In this document: piece by piece, positions 1-7,016 of the stretch | Position numbering within the stretch: the first letter of the stretch is position 1 | Layout of the letters: every line of letters begins with the position of its first letter | NCBI RefSeq assembly: GCF_900105185.1 | Contig: NZ_FNTJ01000001.1 | Location: 372,001 to 436,000 of the forward strand | Direction: 5' to 3' | Source of the DNA: Pseudomonas saponiphila | Lineage (GTDB): Bacteria; Pseudomonadota; Gammaproteobacteria; Pseudomonadales; Pseudomonadaceae | DNA length: 64,000 bases | Notes under the pieces: generated by a model | The model's database searches: none | Seen by the model: the letters and a program-made list of their open reading frames with translations, nothing else | What the model was told of the DNA's origin: nothing | Position numbers and translations under genes: made by a program

Positions 1-100
1 CAGGGCAATCAGTACGTTAGCGAACGGTAGGTTACAGATGAGGACCTTCGTACTGTACCGCTAGTGTACCTGGGCGAGTGGCTTGTTTTGTACCGTCGAT

Positions 101-185
101 CCGGCGTCCCTGCCGGCGCTGGTGTCCAGGCCCCGGGCAAAAAGCCGCCCGGGGCCTGGCTCGGCATCCATGCCTCACCAGCTCT
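101..185 (+). repeat. Dispersed palindromic repeat, copy A
   Basis: About 85 bases that recur in inverted orientation at 11046-11130 with roughly 85% identity by eye. The core holds a strong hairpin (arms CCAGGCCCCGGGC at about 126-138 and its complement at about 147-159) followed by the palindrome GGCATCCATGCC. In copy B the hairpin stem is changed on both sides, which suggests the structure is conserved. The rest of 1-280 shows no gene that I can support; the next gene's ribosome site begins near 270. The role is unknown; it may be a REP-like element or a recombination substrate carried by the island. Confidence 0.7.
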
Positions 186-280
186 TCCACCGTTCCCTCT
201 TCCTGTATTAGACAGAAGTGGTATTGCGAACTGAGTGGTGGCAGAGTGCTATAGTCTAATTTTTGAGCCAAGGAGGGGCC

Positions 281-1306
281 ATGGCTAAGTTTCCGCAGCA
301 TCCGCGTTACGTTCCCATCATCAAGTGGCAGTCGTGGGAGCAGCGTGCTCTCGAAAAGGTCGAAGCAGCACACGTACACCGCATGCAGCCATGCATTGAG
401 GTGCGTACTTCCAAGCAGCATCTGAACCTTCTTGGAAAGCTCCAGGCCGTATGGCCTCATGACGTCTTGGTAGATTATGCAAATCCTAGCGGGCAATTGA
501 CCCATGTCCGCCAGAATGAGCTTTTAGATTTTATGCAGCATGCGGTTCAGCAAAAAATTCCAGCCTCGCCGGTCTTAGGACCTGCGTATGTTGCGAGCAT
601 GGGCGCCAAATTTATGAAATTGGCTACCTCACTTCCTTCAGTAGTCATCCGGCTGCGTTTGGGTGCCCTTGCCGTTCCCAACGATAAGCTGCAATTGGTG
701 CAAGGGGCTTACACCTATCTGAAGTCTGCAGGGATCGACTCGGCATTGATTGTCGACCTAGGGGTCAGTCCGAAGGAGTGGTTGCCAGTCCAGATCGCCA
801 GTTTCAGTCAAGATCTACGGTCGCTTAGCGCCATTGGTTATAAGTCGGTGCATGTCGTTTCGGGCGCATACCCTGCTAGTTTGGCATCTGTCAAAACCGG
901 TTCGGCTACATTCAAGCGTTCGGATTGGGCGTTTTGGAGCGACGTAAACGCTAGTGTGCCGGACTTGAAAGTCGGGTTTGGCGACTATGGAACCCTTTCT
1001 CCAGGCTGGACGGAGGACATCCTTGAGCTTCGTAGCAATCGTATCGCGATCCGCTACACCCGAGGCGACGATTGGTTGATCCTACGAGCGGATGGAAAAA
1101 CCACCAATGACTCCATTGCGATTTCCGAAATCTTGGTGAGCACCTATCCACAGGATTTCAAAGGTGCTGGATATTCATTCGGGGACGAGATCTTGGCTGA
1201 GCGAGCTGATCCCAATTTTCCAGTGAAGAAGAAGCGTTGTGGGCACTATCACATCACCGAAGGGTGGAGTCACCACATCGCATACGTGCTCAAGGAGCAG
1301 TACTGA
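281..1306 (+). CDS. T4-type beta family protein
   Basis: A 341-residue protein that I recognise as the phage T4 'beta protein' family (Pfam Beta_protein). Recognition is from the opening Y-V-P-I-I-K-W-Q followed by W-E-Q-R-A-L, the central IVDLG strand and the C-terminal C-G-H-Y-H motif. The biochemical role of this family is not established; it occurs on phages and mobile elements. No signal peptide or membrane segment is visible. The start at 281 is chosen because a strong AGGAGGGG site ends about 4 bases upstream; an in-frame start at 263 lacks one. The gene ends convergently with the sce7726-like gene, overlapping it by 17 bases. Base composition is clearly less GC-rich than the core genes. 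Confidence 0.75.
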   Translation: MAKFPQHPRYVPIIKWQSWEQRALEKVEAAHVHRMQPCIEVRTSKQHLNLLGKLQAVWPHDVLVDYANPSGQLTHVRQNELLDFMQHAVQQKIPASPVLGPAYVASMGAKFMKLATSLPSVVIRLRLGALAVPNDKLQLVQGAYTYLKSAGIDSALIVDLGVSPKEWLPVQIASFSQDLRSLSAIGYKSVHVVSGAYPASLASVKTGSATFKRSDWAFWSDVNASVPDLKVGFGDYGTLSPGWTEDILELRSNRIAIRYTRGDDWLILRADGKTTNDSIAISEILVSTYPQDFKGAGYSFGDEILAERADPNFPVKKKRCGHYHITEGWSHHIAYVLKEQY

Positions 1307-1856
1307 TAGCGCTTCTGGCTCGCTCTATCAGCCGTAGACGGACTTTCGCTTTAAGGTCCTCCAAAGGAAGCATCTCAGCGACCTTGGCTTGAATAACGTA
1401 GAGGCTCTTGCTCTTGAAGCCGCGGGTGACCCCAAGCTCATCGAGTATCTGCAGGGCCTCTTCACGCTTCAGTAGGGTGACCAACACATCGGGTTCATGT
1501 CTTTTGTTAGGTTTGGCCTTTCGTACCTGCTTGAAGGTTTTGCCGGCCTTGTCTGGCACGACCATAACACCCCACCAAGGAGGCAGCATTGGCATTGCTT
1601 TCTTGAGGTGGCATTCCGCAGTGACAAGCGTTACCTGGTCGAATGCGCGAGCATAGCGTGAGCCCTGGCCAACAAGGCGTGTTAGAGAGTCCGCTGCACT
1701 TTTGATCTCATAGCAGTGCATGTCTAAAACCTGCACCAGATCCGCACGGATTTCTCCGCCATTCAGCTCAACCTCCTCTAGGAAGTGAGACGAAACGTTA
1801 GGCATACCAGCTGCTAGGTGATGTGTTAAGGCAATTTTGATATCAGTTTCGCGCAT
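1290..1856 (-). CDS. sce7726 family protein, PD-(D/E)XK nuclease-like
   Basis: A 188-residue protein matching the sce7726 family as I recall it: an N-terminal R-E-T-D-I-K helix, then E-I-R-A-D-L ... Y-E-I-K-S, then D-S-L-T-R-L and the G-S-R-Y-A-R-A-F-D segment. The spacing D-x(10)-E-x-K (about residues 39-52) fits the catalytic core of PD-(D/E)XK nucleases, so DNA cleavage is a plausible inference but is not shown. It is convergent with the beta-family gene. A divergent HTH operon starts 120 bases upstream. The intervening DNA is AT-rich and probably holds both promoters. No membrane segment is visible. Confidence 0.7.
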   Translation of the reverse strand: MRETDIKIALTHHLAAGMPNVSSHFLEEVELNGGEIRADLVQVLDMHCYEIKSAADSLTRLVGQGSRYARAFDQVTLVTAECHLKKAMPMLPPWWGVMVVPDKAGKTFKQVRKAKPNKRHEPDVLVTLLKREEALQILDELGVTRGFKSKSLYVIQAKVAEMLPLEDLKAKVRLRLIERARSAISTAP

Positions 1857-1951
1857 GGAGAAATCTCAAATAGGCGCCAATGATGCCGCAAATGGAGATT
1901 TTTTGCGTGACTTTCCGACCTGACGGATAAGCTTAGCTGGTAGAGAGTTCT

Positions 1952-1977
1952 ATGCAAATATGCTAATATATTTGCAT
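1952..1977 (+). promoter_or_regulatory. Operator-like inverted repeat with extended -10, leaderless start
   Basis: Arms ATGCAAATA (1952-1960) and TATTTGCAT (1969-1977) are perfect inverted repeats separated by 8 bases and run into the ATG at 1976. Between them lies TGCTAATAT (1961-1969), an extended -10 element. Transcription starting about 7 bases downstream would begin at the ATG itself, giving a leaderless mRNA. No ribosome site precedes the ATG. The likely reading is autorepression by the HTH protein encoded here. ATGCAAATAT occurs again at 2157-2166 inside that gene. Confidence 0.6.
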
Positions 1978-2311
1978 GAATCAGCCAAAGCCTTTGTCTC
2001 AAATTGTTGCCGAGCTATTGGAGCATTTTGCTGCAAGGGGATTGCTCACTAGCTCAGCCATTGCAAGGGATACAGGGGTAAATCAGTCACAGATCTACCG
2101 AAACCTTTTCGCAGCTCCCAGGCGGTTCACTAAGACTCACCTCAGGTTATGCGAATATGCAAATATTGATGTGGCCCGTGATGTGTCTGACCCCCGTTCC
2201 AGCGAGATTTTGATGAATGCTCTCGCCTCCGTTTGGGACGGATCTGAGGAGCACGCTCGTCGGCTAGCTGAGCTGCTTTTTGCGCACAGTCGAGCGGGCA
2301 TGAGAACATGA
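1976..2311 (+). CDS. HTH-type regulator, first gene of HTH/ImmA/PIN operon
   Basis: A 111-residue protein with a helix-turn-helix at about residues 24-45 (S-S-A-I-A-R-D-T-G-V-N-Q-S-Q-I-Y-R). The rest is helical and I do not recognise a named family. The start codon lies inside a 26-base inverted repeat and has no Shine-Dalgarno site, which points to leaderless translation and autoregulation. The protease gene begins 30 bases downstream on the same strand, so a three-gene operon with the ImmA/IrrE-like and PIN-like genes is likely. By analogy with other such sets it would be the repressor or antidote component, but this is inference. Confidence 0.65.
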   Translation: MNQPKPLSQIVAELLEHFAARGLLTSSAIARDTGVNQSQIYRNLFAAPRRFTKTHLRLCEYANIDVARDVSDPRSSEILMNALASVWDGSEEHARRLAELLFAHSRAGMRT

Positions 2312-2341
2312 GAACTGGAAGAGCGTTAGAGGAGGTTGCAT

Positions 2342-3379
2342 ATGCATGACGCAAAGACTCCTATAACCGTTAAATCTGCTTTCGAGAGCCTTCAGGCTGC
2401 AGGTTATCCGCGTACGTATGTCACGAAGCTCCTTCCTGACTGGTGGGACAACAGCTTGTTGAAAACCAGTGCGGGGGCGTTCCAATTTGCTCTGATCCTT
2501 AAGCAGCGGTTGGGCCTAGACGTGAGCTTTGGGCAAGACGGTGATCTGGCGATCGAGCCGCGTGCCGCGCGTGCCAATTTCAAACACAGGGCAGATACTC
2601 GTGTCGACGAGCTCAATGTCGCTGCAGGCCTCGGCATCGCTTTGGCTCGTCTGGCTGTCTTTGCTAGTCGAGCGCCCTATCATGAGTTACCTGCTAATCC
2701 CCTTGAAATTTATGAGCTAGTGCGCCACTCCACTGGTCGGGCATGCGTTGATTTTCAGGGGTTATTGGATCTCTGTTGGATGAATGGAATTCCGGTTCTA
2801 TTTCTCAAAGAGATGCCCAGGAACACAAAACGCATGACCGGTATGGCCGTCATTGTCGATGGCCGGCCAGCAATCCTTCTGGGGTTCAACCACACACATC
2901 AATCTAAGCAATTGTTCGTTTTGGCCCATGAGCTTGCCCACATATTGTGTGGGCACGTCCAGGACAACGGTGCTTTGATTGATGAAGACATCGCTGATGT
3001 GATTGAAGGGCTTGAAGGCCGTGTGCAGGTCCGAAGGGATGAGCAGGAACGGGAAGCAGATACTTTCGCCCTCAGCCTCATACGGCGCGGGCAAATGGAC
3101 ATTGTTCGACGGATACCTCGCCAGACATCGGCTACCACTTTGGCTGCTGCCGCGCTTAGGGCTAGTCGGGAGAATGCTGTAGATCAGGGGCACCTTATCC
3201 TGTCTTATGCCAAAGAGCATGATGACTGGATTTGGGCTAATCAGGCATTGAGGTTCGTTCCGCAAGAGGTCGGAGCGATCGAGTTACTGCGGGATCGATT
3301 CTTAAGGAATACTGATCTGTCAGCGATCTCCGAAGAGAGTGCCGAGCATCTTCTTTCCATGCAAGGATTTGCGAGGTAG
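2342..3379 (+). CDS. ImmA/IrrE family metallo-endopeptidase
   Basis: A 345-residue protein with a zinc-protease motif H-E-L-A-H-I-L (about residue 198) and a downstream E-R-E-A-D-T-F-A motif that supplies the third metal ligand. This is the signature of the COG2856 / ImmA-IrrE family, whose known members cleave HTH repressors (ImmA acts on ImmR, IrrE on DdrO). The N-terminal 120 residues form a separate domain resembling an HTH or linker region. The ATG at 2342 follows GGAGG by 6 bases. It sits between an HTH gene and a PIN-like gene with short gaps. Likely roles are cleavage of the upstream HTH protein or a toxin-antitoxin-like module; the substrate is not visible from sequence. Confidence 0.85.
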   Translation: MHDAKTPITVKSAFESLQAAGYPRTYVTKLLPDWWDNSLLKTSAGAFQFALILKQRLGLDVSFGQDGDLAIEPRAARANFKHRADTRVDELNVAAGLGIALARLAVFASRAPYHELPANPLEIYELVRHSTGRACVDFQGLLDLCWMNGIPVLFLKEMPRNTKRMTGMAVIVDGRPAILLGFNHTHQSKQLFVLAHELAHILCGHVQDNGALIDEDIADVIEGLEGRVQVRRDEQEREADTFALSLIRRGQMDIVRRIPRQTSATTLAAAALRASRENAVDQGHLILSYAKEHDDWIWANQALRFVPQEVGAIELLRDRFLRNTDLSAISEESAEHLLSMQGFAR

Positions 3380-3386
3380 CTCAGTC

Positions 3387-4013
3387 TTGTATTTGCTCGA
3401 TAGCGATGTCGCAAAAAAAATATGCCAATACAACCTTCTCCATGAGTTGGCCGGCGCGTTGGGCTGTAGTTTGGGTGATTTTGCGGTGCTCCCGCAGCTG
3501 AAGTTTCAGCTGAAGCTGACCAAGGACGATAAGGCTCTCGCCAAACTCGGTTCTTTTGAGGCGGTTGACCTTGCGCGACAGCTCGTGGCGTCAGCCTCTG
3601 AAGTAGAGGTTGTGGCTGAATCTGCGAACCCGCTGCTCCAGCTCAATCGACCTGATATTGATAGCGGTGAGGCAACTCTATTCGCTGCACTCTATGGTCA
3701 CGAGGATACAGAGCTCCTGAGTGGCGACAAGCGGGCTTACGTGGCGCTTTCCAAGGTTGAGGGCATGCCAGTGATCGATGCTCTATGGGCTCGACTGATC
3801 TGTCTAGAAGAAGCCCTATATCTGATCCTGGGAAGCTCGGAGTTCCAATTGGTCTCGGCAAAGGTTCGTGCTCGACCGGACGTCGATACTTCTGTGAGCA
3901 TCGCTTTCGGTCGAACGGCGGAAAACCCCTTAGAGTCTGTAGTCGAGGCGCTTCTCAGTTATATGCGCTCCCTTGAGGCGGATACCAGTGGGAAGTATTT
4001 GCTTCCTTGCTGA
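3387..4013 (+). CDS. PIN-like domain protein
   Basis: About 208 residues. The N-terminus Y-L-L-D-S-D-V, the middle D-I-D-S-G-E-A-T-L and the later L-L-S-G-D-K-R give the ordered acidic residues of PIN ribonucleases (D, then D/E, then D). I chose the TTG at 3387, which follows GCGAGGT (3371-3377) and places the first catalytic Asp within the first six residues as in most PIN proteins. An ATG at 3339 would overlap the protease gene by 41 bases. The gene follows the ImmA/IrrE-like gene by 7 bases. PIN proteins paired with COG2856 proteases have been proposed as toxin-antitoxin-like sets; that role here is inferred. Confidence 0.6.
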   Translation: MYLLDSDVAKKICQYNLLHELAGALGCSLGDFAVLPQLKFQLKLTKDDKALAKLGSFEAVDLARQLVASASEVEVVAESANPLLQLNRPDIDSGEATLFAALYGHEDTELLSGDKRAYVALSKVEGMPVIDALWARLICLEEALYLILGSSEFQLVSAKVRARPDVDTSVSIAFGRTAENPLESVVEALLSYMRSLEADTSGKYLLPC

Positions 4014-4040
4014 CTGCCTCGAGGCATAAGCATCTATGTT

Positions 4041-5090
4041 CTACCAAGCGTTATGATTGTGCGTGTGTATTCGCCCCGGAGTGGGGCTTCGTGTTTGTAG
4101 GACTGTGCGTGCAGCCTTTATGTTGGAGGGACATAACCCGCCGCTCCCTTGCCCGATTTGGAGCTGACCATAGTTGCTGGACGTTTTGTTTACGCAGTGG
4201 CCTAGTGCGGCGGAGATCTCTTCCTCATGCAGCCCGGCCCGCTTCCAGTCGCTAGCAGCAGTATTTCGGAGGTGGTACGGGCATACCCTGAATCTCAATT
4301 TTGACCAAAGCTTTTGCCCGGCCGACGACAGCGCTGCACGCCAGTTGGTAGTTTTCTCGACGTATACAACTGTCTCGGTCCTTTCTGTGCCCGACACCAC
4401 GTTTTTGCAGGTATCAAATAGAGCCCTAACTAGTGGGTTTTGATCGGCTCGATAGGTGATCTCGCGCCAGGGCTGACCTTTCTGATCCGTGACCTTGACT
4501 CCGTTGTCGATGCGGATAGTCAACAGATCGTTCTCTTTGGAGCAAATCACTTTGACTCCTTTCTCAAGTTCACCTGGCCGGCATCCGGACACTGCTTGTA
4601 CCAGGTACGCGAGTTCATACTTGCTACCTTCAAGTTGAATGTGTAGTTGATCCCGCCAATTACTAGGTAAGTATTTGAGATCGGATCGTTTTGATTTTCG
4701 TCTTACTGTATTTTCCAGAGGGCACAGTCCTTTGTGTCCATCTATAATATTGAGAATCCCAACTACCTCTTCTAACACCGCTGCGTGGTGCCTGACTGCG
4801 TTCATATCACCTGTACGCTGGGCGGCGTCTTGTCCTCGCAACGTCTCCTGAAGCTGAGTGCGACAACAGTGAATTGTTGCAGCCACTCGTCTCCGATATG
4901 TGGACTTACTTTGAGTCGCACAGATCGCTGACCATAATTTTTCTGGATTAACCCCTTCCTTGCCAACCATGCGGTTGTATTCGCACACGTAACCATGATC
5001 GGTTGACTGAGTTAGTTTTTTGGGTGGCAGCTCCTTTACGCGTTGGCGGGCTGTTTTTACGATCTCGAAAATCTCTTCCTGGGTCTTCAT
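4041..5090 (-). CDS. Tyrosine recombinase in the rci position next to pilV
   Basis: A 349-residue protein with the tyrosine-recombinase residues in its C-terminal half: Arg in G-C-R-P-G-E, the H-L-R-N box, L-G-H and the nucleophile Tyr in S-S-N-Y-G-Q. It is transcribed with and directly after the PilV gene, the place occupied by the shufflon recombinase rci in IncI plasmids. Its sequence is nevertheless unlike the Rci-type integrase further right in this window. The start is uncertain: the ATG at 5090 has only a weak GGAAAAG site, and an in-frame GTG lies at 5141. Upstream are a 26-base palindrome and TTAGGTCAC repeats that could be its recombination site. It could instead resolve dimers of the circular element. 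Confidence 0.7.
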   Translation of the reverse strand: MKTQEEIFEIVKTARQRVKELPPKKLTQSTDHGYVCEYNRMVGKEGVNPEKLWSAICATQSKSTYRRRVAATIHCCRTQLQETLRGQDAAQRTGDMNAVRHHAAVLEEVVGILNIIDGHKGLCPLENTVRRKSKRSDLKYLPSNWRDQLHIQLEGSKYELAYLVQAVSGCRPGELEKGVKVICSKENDLLTIRIDNGVKVTDQKGQPWREITYRADQNPLVRALFDTCKNVVSGTERTETVVYVEKTTNWRAALSSAGQKLWSKLRFRVCPYHLRNTAASDWKRAGLHEEEISAALGHCVNKTSSNYGQLQIGQGSGGLCPSNIKAARTVLQTRSPTPGRIHTHNHNAW

Positions 5091-5102
5091 AGCGCTTTTC
5101 CA

Positions 5103-5273
5103 GTGACCTAAGTCGTTTGAGCTGGCTGGCTGAAAGGGCACCTTTCGCTACGCGAATCGCCGTTCCGGCGACCGGTGCCCACATTCACGCAGCTGCGTGA
5201 ATGTGTTTTATCTTTAGGTCACTAACGACCTATATTTTTTAGGTCACATGTGGCTCTTTGATTTTTAGGTCAC
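5103..5273. repeat. Palindrome plus TTAGGTCAC repeats upstream of recombinase
   Basis: A perfect 26-base palindrome (arms CACATTCACGCAG and its complement) lies at 5180-5205. To its right are three direct copies of TTTAGGTCAC at 5213-5222, 5238-5247 and 5264-5273, spaced 25 and 26 bases. One inverted copy (GTGACCTAA) lies at 5103-5111 on the other side. A core palindrome flanked by shorter directional repeats is the layout of recombinase core and arm sites, or of an operator region. No gene fits in 5091-5324. Confidence 0.6.
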
Positions 5274-5324
5274 ATGCGCCGTTATTGGGCTGCTGATGCT
5301 GCTGGGGCTGTGCCGCACAGTTAA

Positions 5325-6653
5325 CTAGTTACACGCGATTACGAAACTGCAGACGCCACCAGGAATAAAAGCGCCTTTGTCATAAAAGCCGCAGGTTACG
5401 ACTCTATTAGAGTCAGCGTACGCATAGTTTCCACCTGCATAGTCAGGGCGAGGAGCGGGATGTGGGTTGGCAGCATCTGCAGCTGACCATGTACAACTCG
5501 CTGGCATACTTCCGTTAGGAAGGGGGATTTGTTGTCCATGAGTTATAAAACCAGTCAGAACTTTACCTCCTCCACTAGAACGCCATACGCCGTATTGGCA
5601 GGACAATGAAGCGCCTACAGAACTACGCCCAAGAAGTCCGTTTGGTGAGCATCCGGTCCCTTCAACTGCTACCCCGTCTAGCAGCAAGAATTCTCCAACT
5701 TCAGTTCGTCCTTCGGACGTTAGTTTCCCTCCGCGGATCTCTCCACCGGTATAGATACCCTTGTCCGCATAAGAACGAATCCAAGTTGGGTCGCTCATAT
5801 ACCATCCGCCGACCCATTTCTCGTTGTACCAGCCACTATCGCCACGAGTGCGGAACCACCCTCCGGTATAGGTTTCGCCGGTGATGTCAGCAGTTTGCCC
5901 CTTGATCGTTCCATCGACGGTCGCGTTCCCGGTGATGTTTGCTGCAGCGCCATTCACCGTGCCGGTGTTGTTGAGGTTGTTGCCTCCCATGTCGATCGAA
6001 GTGTTCATGCGGTTCACCTCGGGGTGGCCCGCGACCGAGTTTCGATACAGGTAGTCGTTGGTAAGGGCACCGTCGTCGAAAAACAGAGCGGTCGCCAAGT
6101 GACCCGCCCCTGGAGAAACGCCATAGGACGCCAGCGGCACGCCCCATCCTCCAAACGAACCCTCCACCTGAGAGGTGTCGACGTTCGAGACGTAGCCGCC
6201 GCGAGCGCCCACCTGCTTTGCTATCCGGCGAATGATGATCTCTGAAATGGTTTCACCTCCGGTGGTGATAATCAGCGTCTGCAGCTTGTTCTGCGTCGGC
6301 TCGAGCGCTAGTACCGAGTAGGCCTGGCCGAAGCTGTTAAAGTCAGCGACGCTCGCCTGCAGGTACCCGGTGTTTTTCAACATCGTGGTAGTAATCCTCG
6401 CCGGTGTAGTTGGCCCTGCAGCTGAAACCACTGCTGCGTAGTTGTCCTTGATATAGGCTGTTGCCGCGTCGGAAATAATTTTCTGGTGATCGGCTGCTGA
6501 CTGTGCCGCCATATTGTCTGCATGATCGAACATTGCCTGCGCTCCAAAACCCAGCGCTGATATTACTAATATTAGTACTACAATCATTTCGATTGCGGCA
6601 TAGCCTGACTGATTTATGGTTTTTGGATTTATTCGGTGGTTTAATGTCTTCAT
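5325..6653 (-). CDS. pilV: PilV-like minor pilin (shufflon-type N-terminus)
   Basis: A 442-residue type IVb prepilin-like protein. The N-terminus has a basic stretch, then a prepilin peptidase site S-G / Y-A-A-I-E-M (Gly17, Glu at +5), then a hydrophobic helix. The shaft domain contains N-M-N-T-S-type repeats and ends in the conserved C-S-P-N-G-L ... L-S-C-Q-Y-G-V-W segment, after which shufflon PilV proteins become variable. The last 85 or so residues are a cysteine-containing tip domain that would contact recipient cells during mating. In IncI plasmids PilV is the adhesin of the thin pilus. Only one C-terminal version is seen, with no inverted alternative segments nearby. The ATG at 6653 begins M-K-T-L. 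Confidence 0.85.
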   Translation of the reverse strand: MKTLNHRINPKTINQSGYAAIEMIVVLILVISALGFGAQAMFDHADNMAAQSAADHQKIISDAATAYIKDNYAAVVSAAGPTTPARITTTMLKNTGYLQASVADFNSFGQAYSVLALEPTQNKLQTLIITTGGETISEIIIRRIAKQVGARGGYVSNVDTSQVEGSFGGWGVPLASYGVSPGAGHLATALFFDDGALTNDYLYRNSVAGHPEVNRMNTSIDMGGNNLNNTGTVNGAAANITGNATVDGTIKGQTADITGETYTGGWFRTRGDSGWYNEKWVGGWYMSDPTWIRSYADKGIYTGGEIRGGKLTSEGRTEVGEFLLLDGVAVEGTGCSPNGLLGRSSVGASLSCQYGVWRSSGGGKVLTGFITHGQQIPLPNGSMPASCTWSAADAANPHPAPRPDYAGGNYAYADSNRVVTCGFYDKGAFIPGGVCSFVIACN

Positions 6654-6680
6654 ATGGTTACCGTTCGGTGGAGAGTTTAA

Positions 6681-7016
6681 ATGAGCAACTCTGATTACCA
6701 AGTTGGCCTATCCGCAGGCTATGCTCGTTCCCGCACAACCCAAGCATCGTATGAGGCAGTAATTGATGAGTGGAAGTCGCACTCTGATAGTTTGAAAGCC
6801 AAAATAAGCTCCCTTTATGAGCGAATTGAGATTATGCAAGGGCATTTTGAGGCTAATGACTATGTTCTTCTTTTATTGCTTGAAGAGTTGAAAAAAGCTG
6901 CTCCAAGCTCGCCGTTGCTTGCAAAAGAAAACAGAGATTCTCTTCGTCAAAGAGCCTTTGACAGATACCTGTCAGAGCGGGGCTATGAAAGTACCGGATC
7001 GCGTCCTCGCAGGTAA
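6681..7016 (+). CDS. Hypothetical protein opposite to the transfer genes
   Basis: A 111-residue, largely helical, charged protein with a probable coiled-coil stretch at about residues 22-60. I recognise no family. The ATG at 6681 has a GGAGAG site 6-7 bases upstream. It starts 27 bases from the divergent pilV start codon, so its promoter must overlap the pilV start region. Its stop codon directly abuts the stop of the converging TraY-like gene (TAATTA at 7014-7019). Its opposite orientation between two transfer genes suggests an accessory gene, possibly an exclusion or regulatory function, but nothing in the sequence proves this. Confidence 0.6.
   Translation: MSNSDYQVGLSAGYARSRTTQASYEAVIDEWKSHSDSLKAKISSLYERIEIMQGHFEANDYVLLLLLEELKKAAPSSPLLAKENRDSLRQRAFDRYLSERGYESTGSRPRR

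Noticed and set aside
4041..5640. Active multi-segment shufflon
   Set aside because: Only one sfx-like site and one PilV C-terminus are seen, with no open frame for an inverted alternative tip.
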